The position numbers and the translations under genes were made by a program. A DNA stretch of 11,296 nt, from assembly GCA_949127925.1 (NCBI GenBank), contig CASBQX010000030.1, positions 1-11,296 of the forward strand, in the 5' to 3' direction. Origin of the DNA: Synechococcales cyanobacterium PMM_0002. GTDB taxonomy: Bacteria; Cyanobacteriota; Cyanobacteriia; Elainellales; Elainellaceae. Under the pieces are notes generated by a model. That model was given only the letters and a program-made list of their open reading frames with translations, was not told the DNA's origin and ran no database searches. Below, piece by piece: positions 1-7,552 of this stretch. Every line of letters starts with the position of its first letter. Position 1 is the stretch's first letter.

Positions 1-2
1 CA

Positions 3-1730
3 GAGTTTAGCAAGTCAGCAGGATCGACGCTAACGCCTTTGATTCGTTTCCTCCGTCAAGGTGGGCATACGCCGTCGGCCAGCATAGAACCCAAACAGAG
101 TCGCGTTCTTGCATCTCTCAAAGCGAGAAAATCGATAGGCCCTACCGCTATTTTTCAAGCGCCCACCCAAGTCACCCAAGTTCCTAATTCCTTCCAATTC
201 AGCGTCGTATTTAAGAGTAAGTCAAAGCTGAAAAAGGCTAGCTTCAATGATCAAGATATTCTAGTCAACAGGCCAGATTCATTTTCACAATTCGCTCAGT
301 TTGTGAGCATAAAATTGCAAAAACGTGGCACTCGGGCGATCGCCACCTATCAATTGAATGCCCCAGACGGTAGCTGGGATAGTGCCAACAACGGCACCTT
401 CCAGTTTGTGCTGCGCAAACGACAAGTTAGCGATACCCGTGGCAATTTTGCCCGCCAAACCAACCTCGGCCAGGTTCAGTTTGACCTGCCCCCAGGTTCC
501 GGCACTCCCAGTCCAGCTCCCCCCATCGGGGTCGATCCAATTAACCCAGACCCTCCCATTCCCATTCCCAATCCTCCGATTCCAGAACCACCGCTGCCAG
601 ACCCGGTTCCAAATCAAATCCCTACCGCCAGTGCAATTTCTCCTAGTGTCGTGGCCGGCCGCAGCAGCTCCGCATTCACCGTCACCTACACCGACGACCA
701 AGGGATTAACGTTTCCTCCCTAGACTCCAACGATATTCGGATAACCGCACCCAATGGCTTCAATCAGCTGGCCACATGGCTGAATACGAGCGTCAATACC
801 AACGGCACCCCGCGCCAGGTCACCTACCAACTCAATGCCCCAGGAGGCACCTGGAACGCCGCCGACAATGGCACCTACTCAATCACCATGCAAACCGACC
901 AGGTGAGTGATACCAACGGGAGCTTTGTACAATCGGGCTTGCTGCAATCTTTTACGGTAAACCTAACCGATCCAGTGGTAGTCGATCGCTCTAACTTATT
1001 GATAGAATCTACATTCGATAGCGGTGGTTTAGGCACCTGGAGGAGAGAGACGAGTGCGCCCCACTCCGTTCAAGTTGTCAATTCCTTAACTGACCCAACC
1101 AATCAAGTCGCAAAATTTGAATTGAGGAAAGATGATCCTGAAGTGGGCTTGGGGAGACGATCCGAACTAACCCGCATCTCTGATCCGATTGGTTCAAACC
1201 GCTGGTATGGCTTCCGAATTATGCTAGAACCGGGCTATCAAGATGACCCCAGTTCTTACGAGATTGTTGCTCAGTGGCATGATGTTCCAGATCGGAACTT
1301 GGGAGAAAGCTATCGCAACCCACCTCTAGCATTATTTGTTAGAAATGGAAATTGGCGAGTTCGGAGCCGCTGGGATAGTAAACCGTTAACCGTCGGCAAC
1401 ATCCCCGAAGGGAGAGCCATTGTGTGGGAAGGACCCTACCAGGCCGGAGTTTGGACGGACTGGGTGTTTCACGTCAAGTGGTCATCCGGAACCGACGGGC
1501 TAGTCGAAGTCTGGAAAGACGGCGTTAAGGTAGGCACCCAGCAAGGCCCTTCGACCTACAACGATCAGATCGGACCTTACTTCAAATACGGCATGTATAA
1601 GGCAGACTGGAATGGTAGCGTAAATCCCACCCCGTCCATTATTACGACGCCCCGGATTTCCTACTTTGATGAGGTTCGCGTTGGAGATGCCGGTGCCACC
1701 TACGAAGATGTTGCTCCAACTGGCGAGTAG
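3..1730 (+). CDS. Polysaccharide lyase-like secreted protein, 5' partial
   Basis: The frame is open to the window edge. The first usable start inside is TTG at 39 with no clear ribosome site, so the real start probably lies upstream. Numbering from that TTG, residues about 35-150 and 195-309 are two related beta-rich modules, each with a YQLNAP(D/G)G(S/T)W motif and a QVSDT motif. They are separated by a proline-rich linker (about 151-194). Residues about 318-552 form the catalytic-looking domain. It has RSEL (374-377), QWH (412-414) and YFKYGMY (514-520), the three-motif layout of beta-jelly-roll lyases such as PL7 and the heparin-lyase-like family PF14099. This suggests beta-elimination of an acidic polysaccharide outside the cell. 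The substrate cannot be told from sequence. No signal peptide is visible because the N-terminus is missing. A non-catalytic carbohydrate-binding role is the alternative. Confidence 0.75.
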   Translation, partial: EFSKSAGSTLTPLIRFLRQGGHTPSASIEPKQSRVLASLKARKSIGPTAIFQAPTQVTQVPNSFQFSVVFKSKSKLKKASFNDQDILVNRPDSFSQFAQFVSIKLQKRGTRAIATYQLNAPDGSWDSANNGTFQFVLRKRQVSDTRGNFARQTNLGQVQFDLPPGSGTPSPAPPIGVDPINPDPPIPIPNPPIPEPPLPDPVPNQIPTASAISPSVVAGRSSSAFTVTYTDDQGINVSSLDSNDIRITAPNGFNQLATWLNTSVNTNGTPRQVTYQLNAPGGTWNAADNGTYSITMQTDQVSDTNGSFVQSGLLQSFTVNLTDPVVVDRSNLLIESTFDSGGLGTWRRETSAPHSVQVVNSLTDPTNQVAKFELRKDDPEVGLGRRSELTRISDPIGSNRWYGFRIMLEPGYQDDPSSYEIVAQWHDVPDRNLGESYRNPPLALFVRNGNWRVRSRWDSKPLTVGNIPEGRAIVWEGPYQAGVWTDWVFHVKWSSGTDGLVEVWKDGVKVGTQQGPSTYNDQIGPYFKYGMYKADWNGSVNPTPSIITTPRISYFDEVRVGDAGATYEDVAPTGE

Positions 1731-1756
1731 CGCTTCATCTAATCCAGCTTGCTTCA

Positions 1757-1792
1757 AAGCCAGTGGGGTGCGCAACGCGTACCCCACTGCTT
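1757..1792 (+). terminator. Strong hairpin after the lyase gene
   Basis: A 9-bp perfect inverted repeat (CAGTGGGGT at 1761-1769, ACCCCACTG at 1781-1789) continues inward with four more pairs (GCGC with GCGT, one G-U) to a 3-nt loop. It continues outward as AAG/CTT past a single bulged C. It begins 27 nt after the stop codon. Only a weak T run follows (CTTGTT), so it is a likely but non-classical terminator, possibly working in both directions. Confidence 0.55.
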
Positions 1793-2122
1793 GTTAGACG
1801 GCATTTGCGCTGCAAGCTAACCCGAGCCAGATTGCACCGACCTGCCGCATTCCGGATCACAACACTTTACAATTGTCATCGTTACAGTGAGCATAGAAAA
1901 GGATTCCTTGATCGATCGCGTGATTGAACTAGCCCCTGTGGACTATCAGAGCAACACCGATCCCCGCGAGGGTTGCTTTACCACTAACGTTTGATATTTT
2001 TTCTGGACAGGTGATTTAGCCATTTCCTCTGAAAAAGTATTTTAGTTTCATTGAATCCCCGATCCTGAGGAACGCTCGCAGGTGGTCACCCCAGTTTGTC
2101 GCATTTAATTTAGAGAGCACGT
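1793..2122 (+). other. Leader region of the EF-G gene
   Basis: These 330 bases hold no convincing gene. They contain one stem-loop, listed separately at 1950-1977, and AT-rich stretches around 1990-2050 that could hold a promoter. I found no -35/-10 pair good enough to call. A purine-rich AGAGAG lies at about 2112-2117, just ahead of the fusA ATG. A long leader before a translation-factor gene could allow regulation, but nothing recognisable (riboswitch, r-protein site) is seen. Confidence 0.4.
1950..1977 (+). promoter_or_regulatory. Stem-loop in the fusA leader
   Basis: AGCAAC-A-CC (1950-1958) pairs with GGGTTGCT (1970-1977), giving 8 pairs with one bulged A and an 11-nt loop. It is followed by TTACC and, further on, a TTTTTT run at 1997-2002. 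It may be an attenuator-like leader structure, or incidental. Confidence 0.3.
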
Positions 2123-4207
2123 ATGAAAGACCTCACTCGATATCGCAACATCGGCATCTTCGCTCACGTCGATGCTGGTAAAACGACCACAACTGAAAGA
2201 ATCCTGAAACTTACTGGTAAAATCCACAAAATCGGTGAGGTGCATGAAGGTGCGGCGACGACAGACTTCATGGAACAGGAACAGGAACGTGGTATTACCA
2301 TTCAGTCTGCCGCGACCAGTTGCTTCTGGGACGGCCACCAGCTAAACATTATCGACACTCCTGGACACGTTGACTTTACGATTGAAGTCTATCGTTCGCT
2401 CAAGGTGCTCGATGGTGGAATTGGCGTTTTCTGCGGTTCCGGCGGCGTTGAACCTCAGTCTGAAACCAACTGGCGCTACGCCAACGACTCCAAGGTCGCA
2501 CGAATTATCTACATCAACAAGCTCGATCGCACGGGTGCAGATTTCTTCCGAGTTGTGAAGCAAGTCGATCAGATTTTGGCCGCTAAGCCCCTGGTGATGG
2601 TGCTGCCCATTGGGGTTGAAGAACAGTTTTCGGGCGTCGTCGATTTGCTTACCCGCAAAGCGTGGGTTTGGGATGATTCGGGCGACCCCATGAACTATCA
2701 GATCAAAGACGTGCCTGCCGACATGGTCGATTTGGTTGAAAACTATCGGGAACAGCTGGTCGAAACCGCGCTTGAGCAAGACGACGAGCTGATGGAAAAA
2801 TATCTAGAAGGTGAAGAGCCAGATATGGATGGCCTGAAGCGCTGTATTCGCAAAGGCACCCGCGATTTAGTCTTCTTCCCGACCTACTGCGGTTCGTCCT
2901 TCAAAAACAAGGGCGTACAGCTAGTGCTAAACGCTGTGGTGGATTATCTACCCAACCCCATGGAAGTGCATCCGCAGCCAGAAGTTGACCTAGAAGGCAA
3001 CGAAACAGGCGAATTTGCCATTGTGGATCCAAGCAAGCCCTTGCGGGCGCTCGCCTTTAAGATCATGGACGATCGCTTTGGGGCACTGACCTTCACGCGG
3101 ATCTATTCCGGCACCTTGGCCAAGGGCGATACCATTCTCAACACCTATACGGGCAAGACAGAGCGGGTCAGCCGCTTAGTCGAAATGCACGCCAACTCTC
3201 GCGAAGAGATTGATTCGGCGCAGGCGGGCGACATTGTGGCAATCGTCGGCATGAAGAACGTGCGAACTGGTCATACCCTCTGCGATCCCAAGCATCCGGC
3301 AACGCTAGAACCGATGGTATTCCCAGAACCCGTGATTTCGATCTCGGTGAAACCAAAGGTGAAAGGCGGGGAAGAGAAAATGGGCGCGGCGCTGACCAAA
3401 ATGGTACAGGAAGACCCCTCGTTCCACATGGTGACCGATGAGGAAAGCGGCGAAACCATCCTCAAGGGGATGGGTGAGCTGCACTTAGACATCAAGGTAG
3501 ACATTCTCAAGCGCACCCACGGCGTGGAAGTAGAAGTTGGCGAACCCCAAGTGGCCTACCGCGAGTCGATTACCAAGCGGCTCGAAGACGGCTACGTCCA
3601 CAAGAAACAGTCGGGTGGTTCGGGGCAATATGCCAAGATTGGCTATGTGCTAGAACCCGGTGAACCGGGTACTGGCTTTGTGTTTGAGTCGAAGGTAACG
3701 GGTGGCAGCGTGCCGCGCGAATATTGGCCAGCAGTAGAAAAAGGCTTTGAAAGCTGCATTGATAAAGGTGTGTTGGCAGGATTCCCCTGCTTAGACCTGA
3801 AGTTTACGCTGCTAGAAGGCGGTTTCCACCCGGTTGACTCGTCAGCGATGGCGTTTGAAATTGCTGCCAAGGCCGCCTATCGACAGAGTATTCCCAAAGC
3901 TGGCCCACAGCTACTGGAGCCAATTATGATGGTGGATGTGTTCACCCCCGATAGCTACATGGGAGATGTGATCGGCGACCTTAACCGTCGCCGGGGCATG
4001 ATGAAATCTCAAGAAACCGGCCCGACCGGGGCACGGATCAAGGCAGATGTGCCGTTGAGTGAAATGTTTGGCTACATTGGCGACCTGCGCACCATGACTT
4101 CTGGTCGGGGCCAGTTCTCTATGTCGTTTTCCCATTATTCACCTTGCCCTAGCAACATTGCTGAAGAGGTGATTAAGGAGGCCAAAGAGCGTCAGGCGGC
4201 TTCATAG
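2123..4207 (+). CDS. fusA: Elongation factor G, Slr1463-type
   Basis: Encodes a full-length 694-residue translational GTPase that drives ribosomal translocation (and ribosome recycling with RRF) in the cytoplasm. GTPase motifs are intact: AHVDAGKT (14-21), RGITI (56-60), DTPGH (78-82), NKLD (132-135) and SSFKNKG (258-264). Domains II-V follow, with QSGGSGQYAK at the tip of domain IV. Canonical EF-G usually has QSGGRGQYG there. The gene stands alone, without rpsL, rpsG or tuf, so it is probably the second EF-G of a cyanobacterium rather than the str-operon copy. Cys104 and Cys241 fall where Synechocystis Slr1463 has its redox-sensitive Cys105 and Cys242, allowing for one extra N-terminal residue there. 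The ATG at 2123 follows a weak AGAGAG ribosome site and gives the expected N-terminus. Confidence 0.96.
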   Translation: MKDLTRYRNIGIFAHVDAGKTTTTERILKLTGKIHKIGEVHEGAATTDFMEQEQERGITIQSAATSCFWDGHQLNIIDTPGHVDFTIEVYRSLKVLDGGIGVFCGSGGVEPQSETNWRYANDSKVARIIYINKLDRTGADFFRVVKQVDQILAAKPLVMVLPIGVEEQFSGVVDLLTRKAWVWDDSGDPMNYQIKDVPADMVDLVENYREQLVETALEQDDELMEKYLEGEEPDMDGLKRCIRKGTRDLVFFPTYCGSSFKNKGVQLVLNAVVDYLPNPMEVHPQPEVDLEGNETGEFAIVDPSKPLRALAFKIMDDRFGALTFTRIYSGTLAKGDTILNTYTGKTERVSRLVEMHANSREEIDSAQAGDIVAIVGMKNVRTGHTLCDPKHPATLEPMVFPEPVISISVKPKVKGGEEKMGAALTKMVQEDPSFHMVTDEESGETILKGMGELHLDIKVDILKRTHGVEVEVGEPQVAYRESITKRLEDGYVHKKQSGGSGQYAKIGYVLEPGEPGTGFVFESKVTGGSVPREYWPAVEKGFESCIDKGVLAGFPCLDLKFTLLEGGFHPVDSSAMAFEIAAKAAYRQSIPKAGPQLLEPIMMVDVFTPDSYMGDVIGDLNRRRGMMKSQETGPTGARIKADVPLSEMFGYIGDLRTMTSGRGQFSMSFSHYSPCPSNIAEEVIKEAKERQAAS

Positions 4208-4250
4208 CGCGGCTTCATAGCGCTCGGTCTCTAAATTAGCTAGCTGACTA

Positions 4251-4287
4251 GATGGTGGCTGGGGTATTTTATATCCTAGCCATCATC
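4251..4287 (+). terminator. 17-bp hairpin after fusA
   Basis: Left arm 4251-4267 and right arm 4271-4287 pair along 17 positions around a TTT loop. Three of the pairs are G-U in plus-strand RNA. On the minus strand they would be C/A mismatches, so this structure is meant for plus-strand RNA. It begins 44 nt after the fusA stop and has no T run after it. It may be a terminator, an RNA 3'-end stabiliser, or a leader element of the next gene. Confidence 0.5.
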
Positions 4288-4336
4288 AGCAATGTCCCTC
4301 CTGTCGGTATGCTTTGGCTGTCTCTATCCGTTTGCT

Positions 4337-4702
4337 ATGAAGTTGTCCCTCTCCACAGAAGTGATTTCGAGCCATTCGGACTCTACGCTGGGTCATCTGC
4401 ACCTAGAGTGGAGTCCTCAGCCCGGTGCATACATAGAATGTGAGGGGCAGACTTATTTGGTGCTAGAGCGTAAGCATTGCTATTCTCTGCGCTCAGGCCG
4501 CTATCAGTTGCACAAAATTGCGCTCTATGTCCAAGCGTTTGATGCTCCAACAGAGGGTAGTTTAGTCGGCGATCGCTGGATGATTGGAGACACGACCTGC
4601 CTGTACAACGCTCGTTCTGAATTGTTACGCTGTGCGATTAACCCCAATGGCCCTTGCGATCGCTGCACGCATTACCAGGCCATTAGATCACAGACTAATT
4701 GA
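4337..4702 (+). CDS. DUF6464-like small cyanobacterial protein
   Basis: A 121-residue protein of unknown function. Residues about 24-60 contain a YLVLER...SGRYQLHKIALYVQ stretch. The C-terminal third has a cysteine-rich signature, C-x(10)-C-x(7)-C-x(2)-C (CLYNARSELLRC followed by GPCDRC), which looks like a possible metal or structural cysteine cluster. From memory these features fit the cyanobacterial DUF6464 family. No membrane segment or signal peptide is seen. I chose ATG 4337 because it gives an N-terminus MKLSLSTEVI like that of remembered relatives. The alternative ATG at 4292 adds 15 hydrophobic residues and starts right after the hairpin. Neither has a good ribosome site. It lies 129 nt after fusA, so co-transcription is uncertain. 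Confidence 0.65.
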   Translation: MKLSLSTEVISSHSDSTLGHLHLEWSPQPGAYIECEGQTYLVLERKHCYSLRSGRYQLHKIALYVQAFDAPTEGSLVGDRWMIGDTTCLYNARSELLRCAINPNGPCDRCTHYQAIRSQTN

Positions 4703-4845
4703 CTCGTTCAAAGCGCGTTTAAGACATCAGCAAACCAGCGATCCCCGTTGCAGGATGGCTCATTTGTTGTTATTGTCTTTGTTTGGCTCAGGAGGAATGT
4801 AAATTTTTCCTTAAGAGTTTGCCATGCTTTCACGTTTAACGGGTC

Positions 4846-5733
4846 ATGAGACAACGTATTCCCAAACGCTACACAGTTCTAATCGCCTGCACGGGCAGAG
4901 CACCGATCACACTCACGGTTCAGCCGCTGTTAGTGCTGGCTTTAGCCGCGATCGCCGCCTCAGTTCCCATCACCTGGGTCGGTAAAGTTGTTTACTCCTA
5001 TGCCCACAAAAACACCGTACTCACTGAAACTAACGACGAGCTGACCGAACAAGCTCAAGATATTTTGCAGCAGGTTGAAGTTTTAGAGACCAAAATTGAC
5101 GATCTGCAAGAGCGTGCCGGAATCTCTGGCCAATCATCGAATCAGTCGAACCCTGCATCGTCTGACCGATCGTCCACAAAAATGCAGCCCATAGCGCGTT
5201 CCCAAGGTGGGATTAGCCCGCCCGCTGATGCAGAAACCCTTTTAGCCGCTGCCCAATCTCAGCTCCCCAGCTTGTTTCAAGACTTGCAGCTAGACGTGCA
5301 GCCCGCTCTGGAAAAAACGTTAGATCGAGAACAGGCACGCCCCCAGGGAATTCCAGTTAAGGTGCGAGGCACCGAAATCTCATCCGAGTTTGGACTGCGC
5401 CCTAATCCGTTTGGTCGGGGCTACGAGATGCACGCAGGGCTAGACTTTACCGCTGCCTATGGCTCTCCAGTTTATGGAACAGCCCCCGGCATTGTAGTCA
5501 AAGCCGGGTGGTCGGCAGGTGGCTACGGCAATCAGGTGATTGTGGAACATGGCTATGGTTATCGGACGCTGTATGCCCATATGTCTGCCCTGAAGACAAC
5601 CGTTGGCAAGAAAGTAGACCGTGATACTATTTTGGGATATTTGGGCAATACAGGGCGCTCCAGCGGGCCTCATTTGCATTACAGCGTCTATCACAACGAC
5701 AAAGCAGTAGACCCCAAATATTACTTAGAGTAG
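4846..5733 (+). CDS. Membrane-anchored LytM/M23 peptidase, bactofilin partner type
   Basis: A 295-residue likely peptidoglycan endopeptidase. Residues 1-27 are a basic cytoplasmic tail (RQRIPKRYTVLIA...). About 28-50 form a membrane anchor. About 55-92 form a short coiled coil, followed by a Ser/Asn/Gln-rich spacer. The LytM domain covers about 175-295. Zinc ligands H196, D200 and H278 and the catalytic histidines H245 and H276 are all present (HAGLD, YAH, HLH), so it should be active, cutting peptide cross-links in the periplasm. The bactofilin gene starts 80 nt downstream. This order and architecture match the LmdC/BacA and Csd1/CcmA pairs of other bacteria, where the short cytoplasmic tail contacts the bactofilin polymer. 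An in-frame TAA just upstream makes ATG 4846 the first ATG. No strong ribosome site is visible. Confidence 0.9.
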   Translation: MRQRIPKRYTVLIACTGRAPITLTVQPLLVLALAAIAASVPITWVGKVVYSYAHKNTVLTETNDELTEQAQDILQQVEVLETKIDDLQERAGISGQSSNQSNPASSDRSSTKMQPIARSQGGISPPADAETLLAAAQSQLPSLFQDLQLDVQPALEKTLDREQARPQGIPVKVRGTEISSEFGLRPNPFGRGYEMHAGLDFTAAYGSPVYGTAPGIVVKAGWSAGGYGNQVIVEHGYGYRTLYAHMSALKTTVGKKVDRDTILGYLGNTGRSSGPHLHYSVYHNDKAVDPKYYLE

Positions 5734-5813
5734 AATTTGGTGGCTAGCTATTGGGTTCTGTGTCTACTGAAGGTTGATTTTGTGATGACCGAACTCATTT
5801 TGGGGACAATGTA

Positions 5814-6215
5814 ATGCTTTTTGCACGTAAGCAGACCACTTCTTCGTTGACGTACCTGGGCGAAAAATGTGAGGTGCAGGGTGATATCCATTTAGAGGGC
5901 AGCCTACGTGTAGATGGGATTGTGCATGGAACGGTTCATGTGCAGGGAGATATGGAAGTTTCTCACACCGGATTGGTAGAAGGGCCTGAAATTCGCGCCC
6001 GCAATCTAGTGATTCATGGTGTGGTCAAAGCTCACATCGTCGTAGAAGGCAAGCTGTCAGTCAGCCGCACTGCCCGTCTAGAAGGCGATGCTACAGCGGG
6101 TGCAATTGATATTGAAGGGGGCGCTTTCTACAGCGGCCACATGACGACATCTGATACTAAGTCGCTGGCAGGAACGGGGCGGATGCCAGAACTGATTGGC
6201 CGGGAACCCCAGTAG
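5814..6215 (+). CDS. Bactofilin (polymer-forming cytoskeletal protein)
   Basis: A 133-residue bactofilin (PF04519, formerly DUF583). The body (about 12-108) is a run of short beta-helix turns rich in G-x-(I/V/L) steps: VQGDIHLEGSLRVDG, VHGTVHVQGDMEV, ARNLVIHGVVKAHIVV and LEGDATAGAIDIEG. Short unstructured tails flank it. Bactofilins polymerise without nucleotide on the inner membrane face and localise cell-wall enzymes. A stop in frame upstream and a GGGGAC purine run about 7 nt before the ATG support the start. It follows the LytM peptidase gene in the same direction and is probably co-transcribed with it. The pair is likely a scaffold plus hydrolase shaping the wall. Confidence 0.93.
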   Translation: MLFARKQTTSSLTYLGEKCEVQGDIHLEGSLRVDGIVHGTVHVQGDMEVSHTGLVEGPEIRARNLVIHGVVKAHIVVEGKLSVSRTARLEGDATAGAIDIEGGAFYSGHMTTSDTKSLAGTGRMPELIGREPQ

Positions 6216-6229
6216 GGGACGCAGGAATC

Positions 6230-6250
6230 ACTCGGGCGATCTGCCCGAGT
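6230..6250 (+). terminator. Hairpin between convergent genes
   Basis: A perfect 8-bp inverted repeat, ACTCGGGC/GCCCGAGT, with a 5-nt loop. It starts 15 nt after the bactofilin stop and lies about 65 nt beyond the minus-strand M23 stop. There is no T run. It is probably a terminator for the bactofilin transcript and could serve both directions. Confidence 0.5.
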
Positions 6251-6269
6251 TGTGAACGCGGCGATCGCG

Positions 6270-6321
6270 TTTTGCCAAGCCATAGAACTTACAAGTTTTG
6301 CCAAGGCATAGAACTTACAAG
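6270..6321. repeat. 26-bp tandem duplication
   Basis: Two adjacent 26-bp copies (6270-6295 and 6296-6321), each starting TTTTGCCAAG, differ at one base (C/G at 6280/6306). The second copy contains the stop codon (6315-6317) and last codon of the minus-strand M23 gene. The first copy is therefore a duplication of that gene's 3' end, or the reverse. Confidence 0.9.
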
Positions 6322-7544
6322 AAATTCAGTGGGTTGACTGGATCACCATTTTTCCGCACTTCAAAATGCAGATGAGGCCCGGTCGAAAAGCCCGTTGAAC
6401 CAACCGCCGCGATCGCCTGTCCTCGCTGCACCCGTTGCCCTTCGGAAACATAGACCCGGCTGGTATGGCCGTATAGTGTGGTGGTGCTACCGCCATGGTC
6501 AATAATAATGGCTCTGCCATAGCCGCCATACCAGCCCGCAAAAATGACTACCCCGTCATCGGCAGCACGAATTGTGCTGCCATAGGGCGCGCCAAAATCG
6601 ATGCCGGCATGGAAGCGGCGAGTGCGCAAAATTGGATGCTGGCGATAGCCAAAATTACTGGTGAGGGGGCCATCGCTGGGTAAGCTCATCACCCCCGTAC
6701 CCCGAATGACAACGCGATTGCGACCGTCACTCAGGCGCTGCCGAATCAGATTGGCAATATTGCCAGAATCGCGAGCCAGCTGATCTTCAGCTTCTTCTAA
6801 TGCCTGCTGGTCTTTTTGTAGACGACCGATCAGCGAGGTTTGAAAATTCGCCTGCTGCTCATATTCCGTTTTATCGGCCAATAGCTCTTGAGTGAGTAGC
6901 GCAATATCGTTTTTTTGGCGCTCTACAGTCCGGCGACGGCGATTTAGCTCAGCGGCCTGCTGTTTCAGCCGTTCCATAAAATCGCGATCGCTTTGGTAAA
7001 CCCGGCGTAGCTGGTAGCGGCGATCGATAAAATCATTTAAATCTTGGCTTTGCAGCAACACCGCAAACCCTCGACTGCCCTGCTGCCGCTGCAAAAACCG
7101 CAGTCGCGCTACAGTCGAAAATTGCTGAGCTTGATAGGCTTTTTCAAACTTGATGAGGTCTTTCTGTAGCCCCGTCAGGCGAGTATTGGCGTCCTTCAGC
7201 TTCGCTTCGTTTTGCTTAATTTGGGTAGCCGTGTTGGTGATCCGATCTTGCAGCCCATCCAAACGGTTTTTTGCCGAATCTTCCAGGCTATCGAGGCGAT
7301 CGCGCTGTTGATTTAGGGTTGACCGCTGCCGTTCAAGCTGCTGCCGCTGCTGCCGTAGGGTATCAATTGAGGCAGGCGACGCTTGTGCCACCTGCGCCAC
7401 CTGCGTCAACGTACCCGACATTGCCCATCCCTTAACCGGCAACAGCACAGCAACGCCAGCCAGCAGCAGCCCGATTAGTGCCAATAACAGAGTGCGTGAA
7501 GGCGATCGCGTCAGCGTTATATCGTATCGTCCGAGTCTGGTCAT
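6315..7544 (-). CDS. EnvC-like LytM/M23 protein with long coiled coil
   Basis: A 409-residue predicted cell-wall hydrolase or hydrolase activator. A basic N-terminus is followed by a hydrophobic segment (about 18-41, ending VKGWA). This is either a signal peptide cut near residue 41 or a membrane anchor. About 58-260 is a long Gln/Arg/Leu-rich coiled coil of the EnvC/NlpD type. The LytM domain is about 290-409 with H312, D316, H360, H391 and H393. Unlike E. coli EnvC, whose LytM domain is degenerate, this one keeps all metal and catalytic residues, so it may cut peptidoglycan itself. A start at 7628 is possible, but the ATG at 7544 has a GGAGG site and sits 8 nt after the lysE stop, so the longer form is rejected. 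Its natural upstream partner, lysE, is broken by a transposon. Confidence 0.9.
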   Translation of the reverse strand: MTRLGRYDITLTRSPSRTLLLALIGLLLAGVAVLLPVKGWAMSGTLTQVAQVAQASPASIDTLRQQRQQLERQRSTLNQQRDRLDSLEDSAKNRLDGLQDRITNTATQIKQNEAKLKDANTRLTGLQKDLIKFEKAYQAQQFSTVARLRFLQRQQGSRGFAVLLQSQDLNDFIDRRYQLRRVYQSDRDFMERLKQQAAELNRRRRTVERQKNDIALLTQELLADKTEYEQQANFQTSLIGRLQKDQQALEEAEDQLARDSGNIANLIRQRLSDGRNRVVIRGTGVMSLPSDGPLTSNFGYRQHPILRTRRFHAGIDFGAPYGSTIRAADDGVVIFAGWYGGYGRAIIIDHGGSTTTLYGHTSRVYVSEGQRVQRGQAIAAVGSTGFSTGPHLHFEVRKNGDPVNPLNFL

Positions 7545-7552
7545 ATCCTCCG
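7545..7552 (-). promoter_or_regulatory. Ribosome site fixing the EnvC-like start
   Basis: The 8 nt between the lysE stop (7553-7555) and the ATG at 7544 read CGGAGGAT on the minus strand. GGAGG at this spacing supports translation from 7544 and suggests that lysE and the M23 gene once formed a tight operon. Confidence 0.8.

Noticed and set aside
358..723. Plus-strand open frame of 121 codons inside the lyase gene
   Set aside because: It is an out-of-frame shadow of the proline-rich, repeat-bearing lyase reading frame.
1756..1767. A 12-mer AAAGCCAGTGGG shared with the transposon right end (7826-7837)
   Set aside because: The match stops there and the hairpin at 1757-1792 has a different stem and no TCAA or GAAT context, so it is not a transposon remnant.
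4790..4802. AGGAGGA followed at once by ATG TAA, a start-stop mini-ORF ahead of the M23 gene
   Set aside because: The purine run touches the ATG, leaving no usable spacing for initiation, so it is probably chance.
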